Assembly (NCBI RefSeq): GCF_002245215.1
Contig: NZ_NPMR01000001.1
Span: 744,001 to 808,000, forward strand
Direction: 5' to 3'
Origin: Microbacterium sp. Yaish 1
GTDB taxonomy: Bacteria; Actinomycetota; Actinomycetes; Actinomycetales; Microbacteriaceae
DNA length: 64,000 bases
In this document: positions 1-8,544 of the stretch, piece by piece
How positions within the stretch are numbered: position 1 is the stretch's first letter
Layout: each line of letters starts with the position of its first letter
Notes under the pieces: model-generated
Seen by the model: only the letters and a program-made list of their open reading frames with translations
Database searches by the model: none
Told to the model about the DNA's origin: nothing
Position numbers and translations under genes: made by a program

Positions 1-1576
1 GTTCGCCGGCTACTGCGCCGGCTGGTCGCTGCGACAGCTCCTCGAACAGGGGTTCAACGGCGTGCCCGGCGCGATCTCGTCAGCCCCGCCGAAGCACTTC
101 TCGAGCGCCCTCGGTCAGATCGTCAACTTCCTCGGCACCCTCCAGAACGAGTGGGCGGGTGCCCAGGCGTTCAGCTCGTTCGACACCTACCTCGCGCCCT
201 TCGTGCGGCTCGATGGGCTCGATGAGCGAGCCGTGCGCCAGGGCATCCAGGAGCTCGTGTTCAACCTCAACGTCCCCTCGCGGTGGGGCACCCAGACCCC
301 GTTCACCAATCTGACCTTCGACTGGACCTGCCCCGACGACCTCGCCGACCAGCGCCCGCTCGTCGGCGGGCGCCTCGCCGACTTCACCTACGGCGACCTC
401 GCGCCCGAGATGGCGATGATCAACCGCGCTTTCCTGTCGGTCATGACGGAGGGCGACACCGACGGCCGGGCGTTCACCTTTCCCATCCCGACCTACAACA
501 TCACGAAGGACTTCGACTGGGACGCCCCGGAGGTCGAGGCGCTGTTCGGGATGACGGCGAAGTACGGCCTGCCCTACTTCCAGAACTTCGTGAACTCCGA
601 CCTCGATCCCGGAATGATCCGCTCGATGTGCTGCCGCCTGCAGCTCGACCTCACGGAGCTCCTGAAGCGCGGCAACGGCCTGTTCGGCTCGGCCGAGCAG
701 ACCGGTTCGATCGGCGTCGTCACGATCAACTGCGCCCGGCTCGGGTTCGTGCACGCCGGCGACCGCGCGGGCCTGTACGCGCAGCTCGACCGGCTGCTCG
801 AGATCGCCCGCGACAGCCTCGAGGCCAAGCGCATTGCCATCGGACGCCACCTCGACGCCGGTCTCTACCCCTACAGCAGGCGGTACCTCGGAACTCTCGC
901 GAACCACTTCTCCACGATCGGGGTCAACGGTCTCAACGAGGCGGTGCGCAACTTCACCGACGACCGGCACGACATCACCACCGAGGAGGGGATGCGGTTC
1001 GCCGCAGACCTGCTCGATCACGTGCGCGCTCGCATGGTGGAGTTCCAGGAGCAGACCGGGCACCTCTACAACCTCGAGGCCACCCCCGCCGAGTCGGCGA
1101 CCTACCGCTTCGCCCGCGCCGACATGGCGCGCTTCCCGAGCATCCGCCATGCCGGCACGGCGGCCAATCCGTATTACACGAACTCGTCGCAGCTGCCGGT
1201 CGCGTTCACCGACGACCCGTTCCTGGCGATGGAGCTCCAGGAGGGGCTGCAGCAGAAGTACACCGGCGGCACCGTGCTGCACCTCTACATGGGCGAGGCC
1301 GCACCGACGGCCGAGGCGTGCAAGGCTCTCGTCCGCCGTTCGCTCGAGCGGTTCCGCATCCCGTACATCACGATCACGCCGACGTTCTCGATCTGTCCCC
1401 AGCACGGGTACCTCTCGGGCGACCACGCGTCATGTCCGCAGTGCGGCGCCGGATGCGAGGTGTGGACACGGGTGATGGGCTACTTCCGGCCGGTCTCGTC
1501 GTTCAACATCGGCAAGCGAGGCGAGGCGGCCGAGCGTGTGCCCTTCTCGTACGAACGCGCCGCGGCGGTCGTGTGA
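1..1576 (+). CDS. nrdD: Anaerobic ribonucleoside-triphosphate reductase, 5'-truncated
   Basis: Class III reductase that makes dNTPs from NTPs without oxygen using a glycyl radical. The reading frame is open from base 2, so the true start lies left of the window; about 525 C-terminal residues are visible. The opening residues (YCAGWSLRQLL, then GFNGVPG) are typical of the NrdD core. Near the C-terminus a zinc-binding cluster is seen as CPQH followed by CPQC, and then the glycyl-radical motif RVMGYFRPVSSFN, with the radical Gly codon at 1478-1480. The activase gene follows directly, which supports the call. Membership of the family is clear; the N-terminal ATP-cone region cannot be seen. Confidence 0.96.
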   Translation, partial: FAGYCAGWSLRQLLEQGFNGVPGAISSAPPKHFSSALGQIVNFLGTLQNEWAGAQAFSSFDTYLAPFVRLDGLDERAVRQGIQELVFNLNVPSRWGTQTPFTNLTFDWTCPDDLADQRPLVGGRLADFTYGDLAPEMAMINRAFLSVMTEGDTDGRAFTFPIPTYNITKDFDWDAPEVEALFGMTAKYGLPYFQNFVNSDLDPGMIRSMCCRLQLDLTELLKRGNGLFGSAEQTGSIGVVTINCARLGFVHAGDRAGLYAQLDRLLEIARDSLEAKRIAIGRHLDAGLYPYSRRYLGTLANHFSTIGVNGLNEAVRNFTDDRHDITTEEGMRFAADLLDHVRARMVEFQEQTGHLYNLEATPAESATYRFARADMARFPSIRHAGTAANPYYTNSSQLPVAFTDDPFLAMELQEGLQQKYTGGTVLHLYMGEAAPTAEACKALVRRSLERFRIPYITITPTFSICPQHGYLSGDHASCPQCGAGCEVWTRVMGYFRPVSSFNIGKRGEAAERVPFSYERAAAVV

Positions 1577-1577
1577 C

Positions 1578-2303
1578 GTGGCCGCCGTCGCGGGTCGCAG
1601 CGCCTCCGAGCTGCGCATCGCGGGACTCTCGCGGTTCTCGACCGTCGACTGGCCCGGCCGCCTGGTGGCGACCGTGTTCCTCCAGGGATGCCCGTGGGAC
1701 TGCCGCTACTGCCACAACCCCGAACTGATCGATCCGCGTAGGCGCGGCAGGATGCCGTGGGAGGGGGTCACCGCCTTCCTCGGCGAGCGCCGCGGCCTGC
1801 TCGACGGGGTGGTCTTCTCGGGCGGTGAGCCGACGATGCAGCGCGCCCTCCCCGACGCGGTCGCACGGACCCGCGAGCTCGGGTTCGACGTCGGGCTGCA
1901 TACGGGCGGCGCGTACCCGGACCTGCTCGAGGCCGTGCTGCCGGCCCTGTCGTGGATCGGCCTCGATGCCAAAGCGGGGGCCGACGACTACGCCGGCGTG
2001 ACGGGCCGAGGTCCGAGCGGACGCGCCGCGCTGCGCTCGCTCGACCTCGTGCTCGCCGCCCAGCGCGAGCGTGCCGCCTCGCGGCATCCGCTCGACGTCG
2101 AGGTCCGCACGACGGTGCACCCAGACCTCATCGACGACGCCCGGCTCGGCGAGCTCGGCGAGCTGCTGGCCGACCGCGGGGTGCGGCGGTGGGCGATCCA
2201 GCGGTTCCGCGCGACGGGCAGTCGGTGCGGGGCGCCGGTCGCCGCCTCGCTGCGGCTCGACCGCGTGCCGCGGGAACGGTTCGAGCGCGTCGACGTGAGG
2301 TGA
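1578..2303 (+). CDS. nrdG: Anaerobic ribonucleoside-triphosphate reductase activating protein
   Basis: Radical-SAM enzyme that installs the glycyl radical on NrdD. The 241-residue product has the [4Fe-4S] motif CPWDCRYC (Cys38, Cys42, Cys45) preceded by STVDWPGR, typical of the compact single-domain NrdG type. The GTG at 1578 begins one base after the nrdD stop. An in-frame ATG at 1536 lies inside nrdD and would add 14 residues with no family resemblance, so the GTG is preferred. The pair forms a two-gene operon. Confidence 0.94.
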   Translation: MAAVAGRSASELRIAGLSRFSTVDWPGRLVATVFLQGCPWDCRYCHNPELIDPRRRGRMPWEGVTAFLGERRGLLDGVVFSGGEPTMQRALPDAVARTRELGFDVGLHTGGAYPDLLEAVLPALSWIGLDAKAGADDYAGVTGRGPSGRAALRSLDLVLAAQRERAASRHPLDVEVRTTVHPDLIDDARLGELGELLADRGVRRWAIQRFRATGSRCGAPVAASLRLDRVPRERFERVDVR

Positions 2304-2333
2304 GACGCGGGGGTTGCGCGAACTCGGCGCGGT

Positions 2334-2930
2334 TCAGCGCACGCCTCGCGCGGTGAGGGCGTCGCCGAGGTCGTCGGCGTGCTTCAGGGCCAGAACGATG
2401 AAGGCGAACACCGACGAACGGATGCCGCGACCCGCGCCCCGCGCCCGGTGGGCGTCCCGGACGTCGCGGGCGAGCCGCGCGAGCGTGGGCACGGTTCCGA
2501 GCGCCACGACGAGCAGCAGCGCCATGCGCTCGGCATCCACCCCCACCCGGCGCGCCGGCCGGAGGGCGCGTTCGAACAGGTCGAGCAGCGCGGTGACGGG
2601 CGTGGTGAGGGCGAGGAGGGCGGCGAGGAGCACAGCGACGGCGACGCGCACGGTGCCGAGCACCGCCGGCTCGAGCCCCAGAAAGACGGCCTGCCCCGCG
2701 AACGACACGACCAGCAGCCACCGCAGCGCCCACACCTGGCGCCCGAGCTCGCGCCAGCCCGTGCCCGGCACGGCGTAGCAGGTCAGGGCGAAAAGGGCCC
2801 CGCCGAGCGCCGCGGGAACGCTCGAGGGCACGAGCGAGATACCGAGCACGAGCAGCAGGAGGATCGCCGTCTTCGGGCCCGCCGGCATCCTGTGCCAGCC
2901 GCGGTCGCCGGGGCGGTAGAGCGTCAGCAT
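2334..2930 (-). CDS. bioN: Energy-coupling factor transporter transmembrane protein (BioN/EcfT-like)
   Basis: Membrane coupling subunit of an ECF vitamin importer, here presumably for biotin. The 198-residue protein has several hydrophobic segments (for example TAILLLLVLGISLV and LLLVVALGTV) and an EcfT-like coupling region around DVRDAHRARGAGRG; the last residues are ALTARGVR. Its ATG overlaps the end of the ATPase gene by 7 bases, and it is the last of five overlapping genes that begin with bioY. Longer upstream in-frame starts would run through the ATPase gene and are rejected. Confidence 0.9.
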   Translation of the reverse strand: MLTLYRPGDRGWHRMPAGPKTAILLLLVLGISLVPSSVPAALGGALFALTCYAVPGTGWRELGRQVWALRWLLVVSFAGQAVFLGLEPAVLGTVRVAVAVLLAALLALTTPVTALLDLFERALRPARRVGVDAERMALLLVVALGTVPTLARLARDVRDAHRARGAGRGIRSSVFAFIVLALKHADDLGDALTARGVR

Positions 2931-3628
2931 CCGCGCCACGACCGCTCGTACCCGTCGACGACCTCGTCGGCCGCTCCCCACGCGGCGACGCGACCGCCGG
3001 CGACGTGCACGGCCACCTCGCAACGTCGAGCGAGGGCGAGGTCGTGGGTCACGAGTAGCAGCCGGTGGCCGGTGTCGGCGAGGAGGTGTGAGGCGATCCG
3101 GTCGGCATTGCGCCCGTCGAGGAACGCGGTGGGCTCGTCGGCCACCACGAGCTCGGGATCCCGCACGAACGCGCCGCACAGCGCGAGCAGCTGCTTCTGG
3201 CCGCCCGACAGCTCGTGCGCCGGATGATCGCGCAGCCCGGCGAGCCCGAACCGGTCGAGCGCCCGGTCGACCCGTGCGGCGCGCTCGGCGCGGCTCGTCC
3301 GCTCGCTGCGCAGCGAGAACGCGACGTCCTCGGCGACCGTCGGCATGACGATCTGCGCGTCGGGGTTGCTGAAGACCACGGCGATGCGGCGTCGCAGTTC
3401 GGCGGCGTCGCGCACGGCGTCGAGGCCGAGGACCTCGACGCGTCCCGCCGTCGGGCGCGCGAGCCCGCCGACGAGCCGGGCGAGCGTCGACTTGCCCGAA
3501 CCGTTGTCGCCGACGACGGCGATGAGGCGGGCATCGAGGTCGAGCGTGAGGTCCGCGAGCACGTCGGCGTCGCCGAGGCGCACCCCGACGCGGTCGAACC
3601 GGATGCCGCGCCCGTCACCGCGCGTCAC
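2924..3628 (-). CDS. bioM: Energy-coupling factor ABC ATPase (BioM-like)
   Basis: Cytoplasmic ATPase that powers BioY-mediated biotin uptake. The 234-residue protein has Walker A GDNGSGKST (about residue 40), Q-loop region FSNPDAQIVMPT, signature LSGGQKQ, Walker B LVVADEP and a switch His in LLVTHDLA. The FxNPDxQ Q-loop is characteristic of ECF ATPases. GTG at 3628 overlaps the thiolase stop by four bases (GTGA). Only one ATPase is encoded, as in BioMNY systems, rather than an EcfA/EcfA' pair. Confidence 0.92.
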   Translation of the reverse strand: MTRGDGRGIRFDRVGVRLGDADVLADLTLDLDARLIAVVGDNGSGKSTLARLVGGLARPTAGRVEVLGLDAVRDAAELRRRIAVVFSNPDAQIVMPTVAEDVAFSLRSERTSRAERAARVDRALDRFGLAGLRDHPAHELSGGQKQLLALCGAFVRDPELVVADEPTAFLDGRNADRIASHLLADTGHRLLLVTHDLALARRCEVAVHVAGGRVAAWGAADEVVDGYERSWRGC

Positions 3629-4749
3629 CGGACGACCTCGACGACGAGCGCAACGCCCATCCCGCCGCCGACGGATGCCGCGGCGACACCGATCGATCCG
3701 GCCGGCGCACCGCCGCGGACGAGTCGGGAGAACAGCCGCACGACGGCGACGGCACCGCTCGCCCCCCACGGATGACCGAGGGCGAGCGCGCCGCCGTCCG
3801 CACAGACGCGAGGGTCGTCGTCGGCGATCCCGAGCCGGCCGAGCACTGCGAGCGACTGCGCCGCGAAGGCCTCGACGATCTCGAAGGCCGTCACGTCGGC
3901 GAGGGCGGTCCCCGCGTCGGCGAGGGCCGCCTCGATCGCGGGCGCCGCGCCGATACCCGGCAGCGCGGGGTCGCAGCCGACGACGGCGCCGCCGCGGACG
4001 AGGAGGCCGGCGGCATCAGGATGCGCGGCCCGGTCCACGAGCGCGACCGCGGCCGCTCCGTCGCCGATGCGTGTGGCCGTCCCCGCCGTGACGGTGCCGC
4101 CCGCGCGGACGGGCTGCAGCCGCTCGAGCACGCGGGTACCGGCACCGATCCCGTCGTCGTGGCGGACGCCGGCGATCGCGACGATCTCGTCGTCGAAGCG
4201 CCCCACGTCGCGGGCGCGCGCCGCGCGGTCGTGGCTGCGCCGGGCGGCGGCATCCTGTCGCTCCCGATCGATGCCGTCGTGCGCGGCGAGCGCGTCGGCC
4301 GCGTCGAGCATGTCGGGGTCGGCGACCCCCGCGGGAGCGAAGGGGGCACGCTCGTAGGCGACGCCGCCGACGCTGCGCACCGGCACGGTCGACGCGCTCT
4401 CGACCCCTCCGGCCAGGCGCGGCCGCGGGTCGCCGGCGGCGATCGCGCGCCACGCGTCGATGACCGCGGCGAGGCCGCTCCCGCACTGACGGTCGACGGT
4501 CGACCCCGTCACCCCGAACCCCCATCCCGCGGCGAGCGCGGCGACGCGGGCGGGATTGCCGCCGGGGCCGCGGCAGTTCCCGAGCACGACGTCGGCGACG
4601 TCCAGCGGCGCGCCGAGCACGGCGGCCGCATCGTCGGCCGCGGCGCGGAGGACGGGTGCGGCGAGACGGTCGACGCCCAGTCCCGCCAGGCCCCGTCCGC
4701 GCGTCGTGAGAGGGGTGCGCCGCGCGGCGACGATGACGACCTCAGGCAC
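3625..4749 (-). CDS. Thiolase-family protein (YhfS-like) with altered active site
   Basis: A 374-residue thiolase-fold protein within the biotin operon. The nucleophile Cys89 is present (DRQCGSGLA), as is the active-site His loop (GGALALGHPWGASG). Two usual catalytic features differ: the NEAFA loop reads VEAFA, and the C-terminal CxGGGMG reads SVGGGMG, so the second catalytic Cys is Ser. In Bacillus a bioY-ligase-thiolase set (yhfU-yhfT-yhfS) is linked to the biotin regulator, and this operon has the same trio. A role in making or salvaging a biotin or pimelate precursor is inferred. The GTG start overlaps the ligase end by 8 bases. Confidence 0.85.
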   Translation of the reverse strand: MPEVVIVAARRTPLTTRGRGLAGLGVDRLAAPVLRAAADDAAAVLGAPLDVADVVLGNCRGPGGNPARVAALAAGWGFGVTGSTVDRQCGSGLAAVIDAWRAIAAGDPRPRLAGGVESASTVPVRSVGGVAYERAPFAPAGVADPDMLDAADALAAHDGIDRERQDAAARRSHDRAARARDVGRFDDEIVAIAGVRHDDGIGAGTRVLERLQPVRAGGTVTAGTATRIGDGAAAVALVDRAAHPDAAGLLVRGGAVVGCDPALPGIGAAPAIEAALADAGTALADVTAFEIVEAFAAQSLAVLGRLGIADDDPRVCADGGALALGHPWGASGAVAVVRLFSRLVRGGAPAGSIGVAAASVGGGMGVALVVEVVR

Positions 4750-5851
4750 GCGACGCCCCGCCGCCGTGCAGCATCCGGCGGACGTCGGCCCGAGCCGGCT
4801 TGCCGGTCGTGGTGCGGGGCACGTCTCCGACGAACCACAGGCGGGGAACGTGCGCCGGGGCGAGGACGGCCGCCGCCGCCGCACGCAGCGCAGCAGGGTC
4901 GGGCGTCGCTCCGGGCCGGGGTTCGACAAGGGCCGCGACCAGCGCGCCGACGCCGAGCCTCGGCACCCCGACGACGACGGCGTCGGCGACGCCGGGGAGG
5001 TCTCGGAGGACCCGTTCCACGTCCGCCGGTACGACGGACACCCCGCCTGAGACGATGGCGTCGTCGGCACGCCCGTCGAGTCGCAGCACACCGTCGCCGA
5101 TCGTCCCCCGGTCGCCGACGCTCGCCCACTCCCCCTGGCGTCGCAGGGGTCCCGCGGCGCCGAGGTATCCGTGCGCGACGAACGGCGAGCGCACCCGGAC
5201 CTCGCGCGAGCGGACGTCGATCTCGACCCCGGGGAAGGCCCGCAGACCGCGCCCGTCCTCGTCCACCGCGACGAACGAGAGCTCCGCCGCGCCGTAGTAC
5301 GACACGACGCGCACACCGGCGGCCTCCGCCTCGCCGCGCAAGCTCTCGTCGAGGTCCGCCCCGCCGACGAGCGCCGCCCGCAGGCCCGACGGGCGATCCG
5401 CCAGGAGGGCGCGCAGGTGCGACGGCGTGCCGTGGAAGAGCGTCGCCGCCGCACGGCTCTCGGATGTCACCGGGGGCGGGCCGCCGGCGAGCGCATGCGC
5501 CAGCGAGAAGAGCGTGAGCGATGACGAGGCCGGGCCCGGCAGCAGCATCCGGTCGTCGTCGCGGGCGTCCAGAAGGCGCTCGATCGCGGCGAAGGACGCC
5601 TCCCACGACGCCGCGGAGCGGATGACGATGCGGGGCGCCCCGGTTGATCCCGATGTCGTCGTCGCCCACGCGACGTCGGCGGGCAGCGTGGTATCGGCCG
5701 CGAGCCGCTCGATCTCCGCACGCATGCCCGCGGGCCACCGATCGTCGACGACGAGCGGCACGTCGCCGCCCTGTCTGACGGCCGCGAGCCGTTCGATGAT
5801 TGCGGCGGGCTCCGCGGACTCGGCGCGGAGCGTGACGATGCGGGCGGTCAC
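4742..5851 (-). CDS. Short AMP-binding acyl-CoA ligase (YhfT-like)
   Basis: Adenylate-forming enzyme expected to activate a carboxylic acid to its CoA thioester. It contains the P-loop-like TTTSGSTGAPR, the SYYGAAEL motif, GDRG, RADDAIVSGG and the C-terminal TTTGKPAR lysine loop. At 369 residues it is shorter than the usual 480-550 because most of the N-terminal subdomain is missing; MenE-like and YhfT-like enzymes can also be compact. GTG at 5851 overlaps the bioY stop (GTGA). The substrate is unknown; context suggests a biotin-related acid such as pimelate. Confidence 0.85.
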   Translation of the reverse strand: MTARIVTLRAESAEPAAIIERLAAVRQGGDVPLVVDDRWPAGMRAEIERLAADTTLPADVAWATTTSGSTGAPRIVIRSAASWEASFAAIERLLDARDDDRMLLPGPASSSLTLFSLAHALAGGPPPVTSESRAAATLFHGTPSHLRALLADRPSGLRAALVGGADLDESLRGEAEAAGVRVVSYYGAAELSFVAVDEDGRGLRAFPGVEIDVRSREVRVRSPFVAHGYLGAAGPLRRQGEWASVGDRGTIGDGVLRLDGRADDAIVSGGVSVVPADVERVLRDLPGVADAVVVGVPRLGVGALVAALVEPRPGATPDPAALRAAAAAVLAPAHVPRLWFVGDVPRTTTGKPARADVRRMLHGGGASRA

Positions 5852-6522
5852 TCGGCGGAGGATGCGACGACGCGGTCGTCGGCGGACGATGCCGTGACGG
5901 GAGCGTCGGCCCCTTCCGTCTCGGCGGTGCGTCGCCGGGTCGTCCATGTGCGGCGGAACGCCCGGGGGTACCCGCGGACGAGCGCGCCCACGAGGGCGGT
6001 CGCGATGACGGCCTTGACGATGTCGCCGGGCACGAAAGCGAGGTTCGCGAGGGCGGCCTGCTCGACCGCGAGCCGCAGGACGAGGCTCTGCACCGGGATG
6101 CCGCAGGCGTAGACCACCAGCACGCCGCCGACGAGCATCCCCGCGGCCGTCCGCCACCACACCGGCCGACGTCCACCGGCGTGCACGATCAGACCGACGA
6201 CGACCGCTCCGACCAGCCAGCCGAGCAGATATCCGCCGGTCGGGCCGACGAAGACGGCGAGTCCGCCGCGGCCGCCCGCCAGCAGAGGCAGCCCCACGGC
6301 GACGAGGGCCAGGAAGGTCGCGACCGAGGCCGCGCCGACCACCGGCCCGAGCACGGCACCGGCGAGCATCACTCCGAGGGTCTGGGCCGTGATCGGCACT
6401 CCGCCGAACACCGTGAACGAACCGGGCAGTCCGAGGACGGCGATGAGCGCGGCGAACACGGCGGCGCGGGCGAGATCGGGCGCATCGAGCGAGCGGCGGG
6501 CATGACGTCGGGACGGGGTCAC
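5848..6522 (-). CDS. bioY: Biotin transporter substrate-binding subunit BioY
   Basis: Membrane S-component that binds biotin for the ECF transporter. The 224-residue protein has about six hydrophobic segments and the family motifs GGVPITAQTLGVMLAG and GPTGGYLLGW. The GTG at 6522 is chosen because GGAGG lies a few bases upstream (6527-6531). The C-terminal tail after the last membrane segment is long and polar. It is the first gene of the bioY-ligase-thiolase-bioM-bioN operon and starts just beside the double palindromic operator at 6532-6559. Confidence 0.95.
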   Translation of the reverse strand: MTPSRRHARRSLDAPDLARAAVFAALIAVLGLPGSFTVFGGVPITAQTLGVMLAGAVLGPVVGAASVATFLALVAVGLPLLAGGRGGLAVFVGPTGGYLLGWLVGAVVVGLIVHAGGRRPVWWRTAAGMLVGGVLVVYACGIPVQSLVLRLAVEQAALANLAFVPGDIVKAVIATALVGALVRGYPRAFRRTWTTRRRTAETEGADAPVTASSADDRVVASSAE

Positions 6523-6531
6523 TATTCCTCC

Positions 6532-6559
6532 TGAACACCGTTCACGTGAACGGCGTTCA
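6532..6559. promoter_or_regulatory. Double BioQ-type operator between bioY and tetR
   Basis: Two copies of TGAAC-N3-GTTCA (6532-6544 and 6547-6559) form a 28-bp dyad with one mismatched pair. The known corynebacterial/mycobacterial BioQ site is TGAAC-N3-GTTAC-like, so the match is close. The site lies between bioY and the TetR gene. TAGAGT at 6562-6567, followed six bases later by the tetR ATG, serves rightward. The same bases read leftward give TACTCT, a possible bioY -10. One bound repressor could close both promoters. Confidence 0.88.
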
Positions 6560-6573
6560 GGTAGAGTAGCCTC

Positions 6574-7224
6574 ATGATCGCCGACGACTCAAACCGAGGG
6601 GGCCGAGCGCCGCGACGCTCGCGGGACGACGTCGTCGACGCCGCTCTCGACCTGCTCGACCGCGTCGGGCTGCCCGACCTGTCGATGAGGCGTCTCGCCG
6701 AGCATCTCGGCGTGCAGCCGAGCGCGCTGTACTGGCACGTCGAGAACAAGCAGCAGCTGCTCGCGGCCGTGAGCGCGCGCATCCTCCGTCCGGTCAGCGC
6801 AGACCACGAGGCGGGCACGAGCCTCGATGTCGCCGCACGAGATGTCGCCGTGCGCCTGCACGACAGCCTGCTCGCCTACCGCGACGGGGCCGAGGTCGTC
6901 TCCAGCTCGCTCGCGCTCGGGCTCGTCGAGCCACCCGCGCACGCACGGCTCCGGGCCGTCGCACTCGAGCGCGGCGAGTCGGCCTCTCTCGCCGACACGA
7001 TCGGCGACACCATCACCCATTTCGTCGTCGGCTTCACCTTCCACCAGCAGCAGCGCCGCAGCGCCGACGCGTGGGGCGCGGCCTCGGGCGGCGTCGCCGC
7101 CTCGCCCGAGCGCATCGCCGCCGGCGACGACGACGGCTTCACCGCGGCGCTCGACCTGATCATCGCCGGGGTGACGACGGTGCTCGCCGGCGGCGCCACG
7201 CGGCATCCAGCGCCCCGGCGATGA
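6574..7224 (+). CDS. bioQ: TetR-family transcriptional regulator, probable BioQ
   Basis: A 216-residue TetR repressor with an N-terminal helix-turn-helix (LSMRRLAEHLGVQPSALYWHV, about residues 36-56; the LYWHV signature is shared with TetR-type members) and an all-helical C-terminal ligand domain. It is divergent from bioY and next to a BioQ-like double operator, so control of biotin uptake and autoregulation are inferred. The ATG lies six bases after TAGAGT with no Shine-Dalgarno, suggesting a leaderless mRNA. The 3' end overlaps the convergent DUF2809 gene by 65 bases. Confidence 0.85.
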   Translation: MIADDSNRGGRAPRRSRDDVVDAALDLLDRVGLPDLSMRRLAEHLGVQPSALYWHVENKQQLLAAVSARILRPVSADHEAGTSLDVAARDVAVRLHDSLLAYRDGAEVVSSSLALGLVEPPAHARLRAVALERGESASLADTIGDTITHFVVGFTFHQQQRRSADAWGAASGGVAASPERIAAGDDDGFTAALDLIIAGVTTVLAGGATRHPAPRR

Positions 7225-7564
7225 CGATCGTCACGACGTAGACGAGCAGATCGCGTGCGTCGAAGACCGTCCCGAGCACCAGGACCGCCGGCGGGAAGAC
7301 GGCAGCTGCCCGCGCGGGCAGATCGCTCAGCTGCAGCAGCTCGACCGCGAGGCACCAACCGCCGGCGACCGCCGCGACGACGACGGCTCCGGCACGGGGT
7401 GCGACGGCGACCACCAGGACGTAGATCAACACGGCGTACAGCGCGTCGCCGGCGATGTCGGTCGCGGCGGTGTCGGGCAGGATGCCGTGGACGACGAGTC
7501 CTGCCGCGACGACCGCGACGGCCAGCGCGGCCGCGCCCCAGCGCCGGGCGGCGGGGCCGGTCAC
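7160..7564 (-). CDS. DUF2809 family membrane protein
   Basis: A small integral membrane protein of 134 residues with four or so hydrophobic segments and the CLAVELLQL motif typical of DUF2809. Function unknown. The GTG at 7564 overlaps the stop of the upstream NUDIX gene (GTGA), matching the coupling style of this genome; an in-frame ATG at 7582 would add six residues and a 22-base overlap. The 3' end overlaps the tetR gene on the other strand. Confidence 0.75.
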   Translation of the reverse strand: MTGPAARRWGAAALAVAVVAAGLVVHGILPDTAATDIAGDALYAVLIYVLVVAVAPRAGAVVVAAVAGGWCLAVELLQLSDLPARAAAVFPPAVLVLGTVFDARDLLVYVVTIVIAGALDAAWRRRRAPSSPRR

Positions 7565-8451
7565 AAGCGGTCGCGGAGCCACGACGTCGCGACCGCCCGG
7601 GCCCCCGCCGCCTCGACGCGAGCGCGCAGCTCGCGATCCGAGGTCACGACACTGACCCGCTCACCCGCGGCCACCGCGGCGGTGGCCGCCTCGACGATCG
7701 CGTCGTCACCGGAGGCCGGTGCACGACTGAGCTCGACCCCCGCCGGAGCGATGACGTCGCGGGCCTGCCCTTCGACGACAGCCACCACACGCGGGAACCA
7801 GACGTCTTCAGGAAGCTCCAGGCCCGCGGCATCCGTCCCCCGCTCGGCCAGCGCCGCCACCTCGGCGAGCAGCCGCGCGGCAGCGCCGGCGCGGTCGCGC
7901 CACCAGCCGTCGGGGACCGAACCGACCACGTTCGCGACGTCGACGACGACGGTCGGACGCACCGAGAGCAGGCTGCGCAGCCGCGGCCAGGATGCCGCGA
8001 AGCCGGGATGCAGCGGGAAGGACTCGACCTCGTCGATGGGAACCCACGCGAGCTCGCGGCTCTCGGGATCGCTGATGACCGGGCGGAAGGGCGTCGTGAC
8101 GTCGGCCACGAGGGTGCCGTAGGTCCACACGCCGACATCGAGCACCGACAGGAACCGCGGCGCGACGGCATCCGCGGGAACGCCGGCCTCTTCGGCCGAC
8201 TCGCGCAAGGCTCCGTCGCGCGCGGACTCCCCCGCGTGACGCGCGCCTCCGGGAAGACCCCAGGTGTCGCCGAAGTGGCTCCACGACACCCGATGCTGCA
8301 GCAGCACGCCGCGCTCCGGGTCGACGGCCAGCAGACCCGCGGCACCGAAGCGCCCCCAGTACCGCTCCCCCGAGGGTGCGACGACCCATGCGTCGCCCGG
8401 ATCGCGCGGGCCGTGCGGCGGGCGCGGGGCGTCGGCGGGATCGTCGGTCAT
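7561..8451 (-). CDS. NUDIX hydrolase fused to a C-terminal NYN/PIN-like nuclease domain
   Basis: A 296-residue two-domain protein. Residues about 20-160 form a NUDIX domain with a complete Nudix box (GARHAGE, then REXXEEAG as RESAEEAGV). Residues about 165-296 look like a NYN/PIN-type nuclease: VVDVANVVGS at the start, an acidic GDDAIVEAA segment and VVTSDRELRARV near the end, the usual order of acidic metal ligands. The combination suggests a nucleotide- or RNA-end-processing role, but the substrate is unknown. The start is the ATG at 8451; upstream in-frame codons lie in intergenic DNA shared with the divergent gene. Confidence 0.82.
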   Translation of the reverse strand: MTDDPADAPRPPHGPRDPGDAWVVAPSGERYWGRFGAAGLLAVDPERGVLLQHRVSWSHFGDTWGLPGGARHAGESARDGALRESAEEAGVPADAVAPRFLSVLDVGVWTYGTLVADVTTPFRPVISDPESRELAWVPIDEVESFPLHPGFAASWPRLRSLLSVRPTVVVDVANVVGSVPDGWWRDRAGAAARLLAEVAALAERGTDAAGLELPEDVWFPRVVAVVEGQARDVIAPAGVELSRAPASGDDAIVEAATAAVAAGERVSVVTSDRELRARVEAAGARAVATSWLRDRL

Positions 8452-8544
8452 CCCCACAGCCTGACACAGCCGCGGTCCGCGGGCTCGTGATTGGCATCGT
8501 GTTACCAGCGGGTTCTCCCCGCGGCTGCGGCGCACAATGGGGAC

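Noticed and set aside
80-1426. Long open frame antisense to nrdD
   Set aside because: Arg/Glu/Val-rich translation with no family motif; a third-position GC shadow of the real gene. The same applies to the many long frames opposite other genes.
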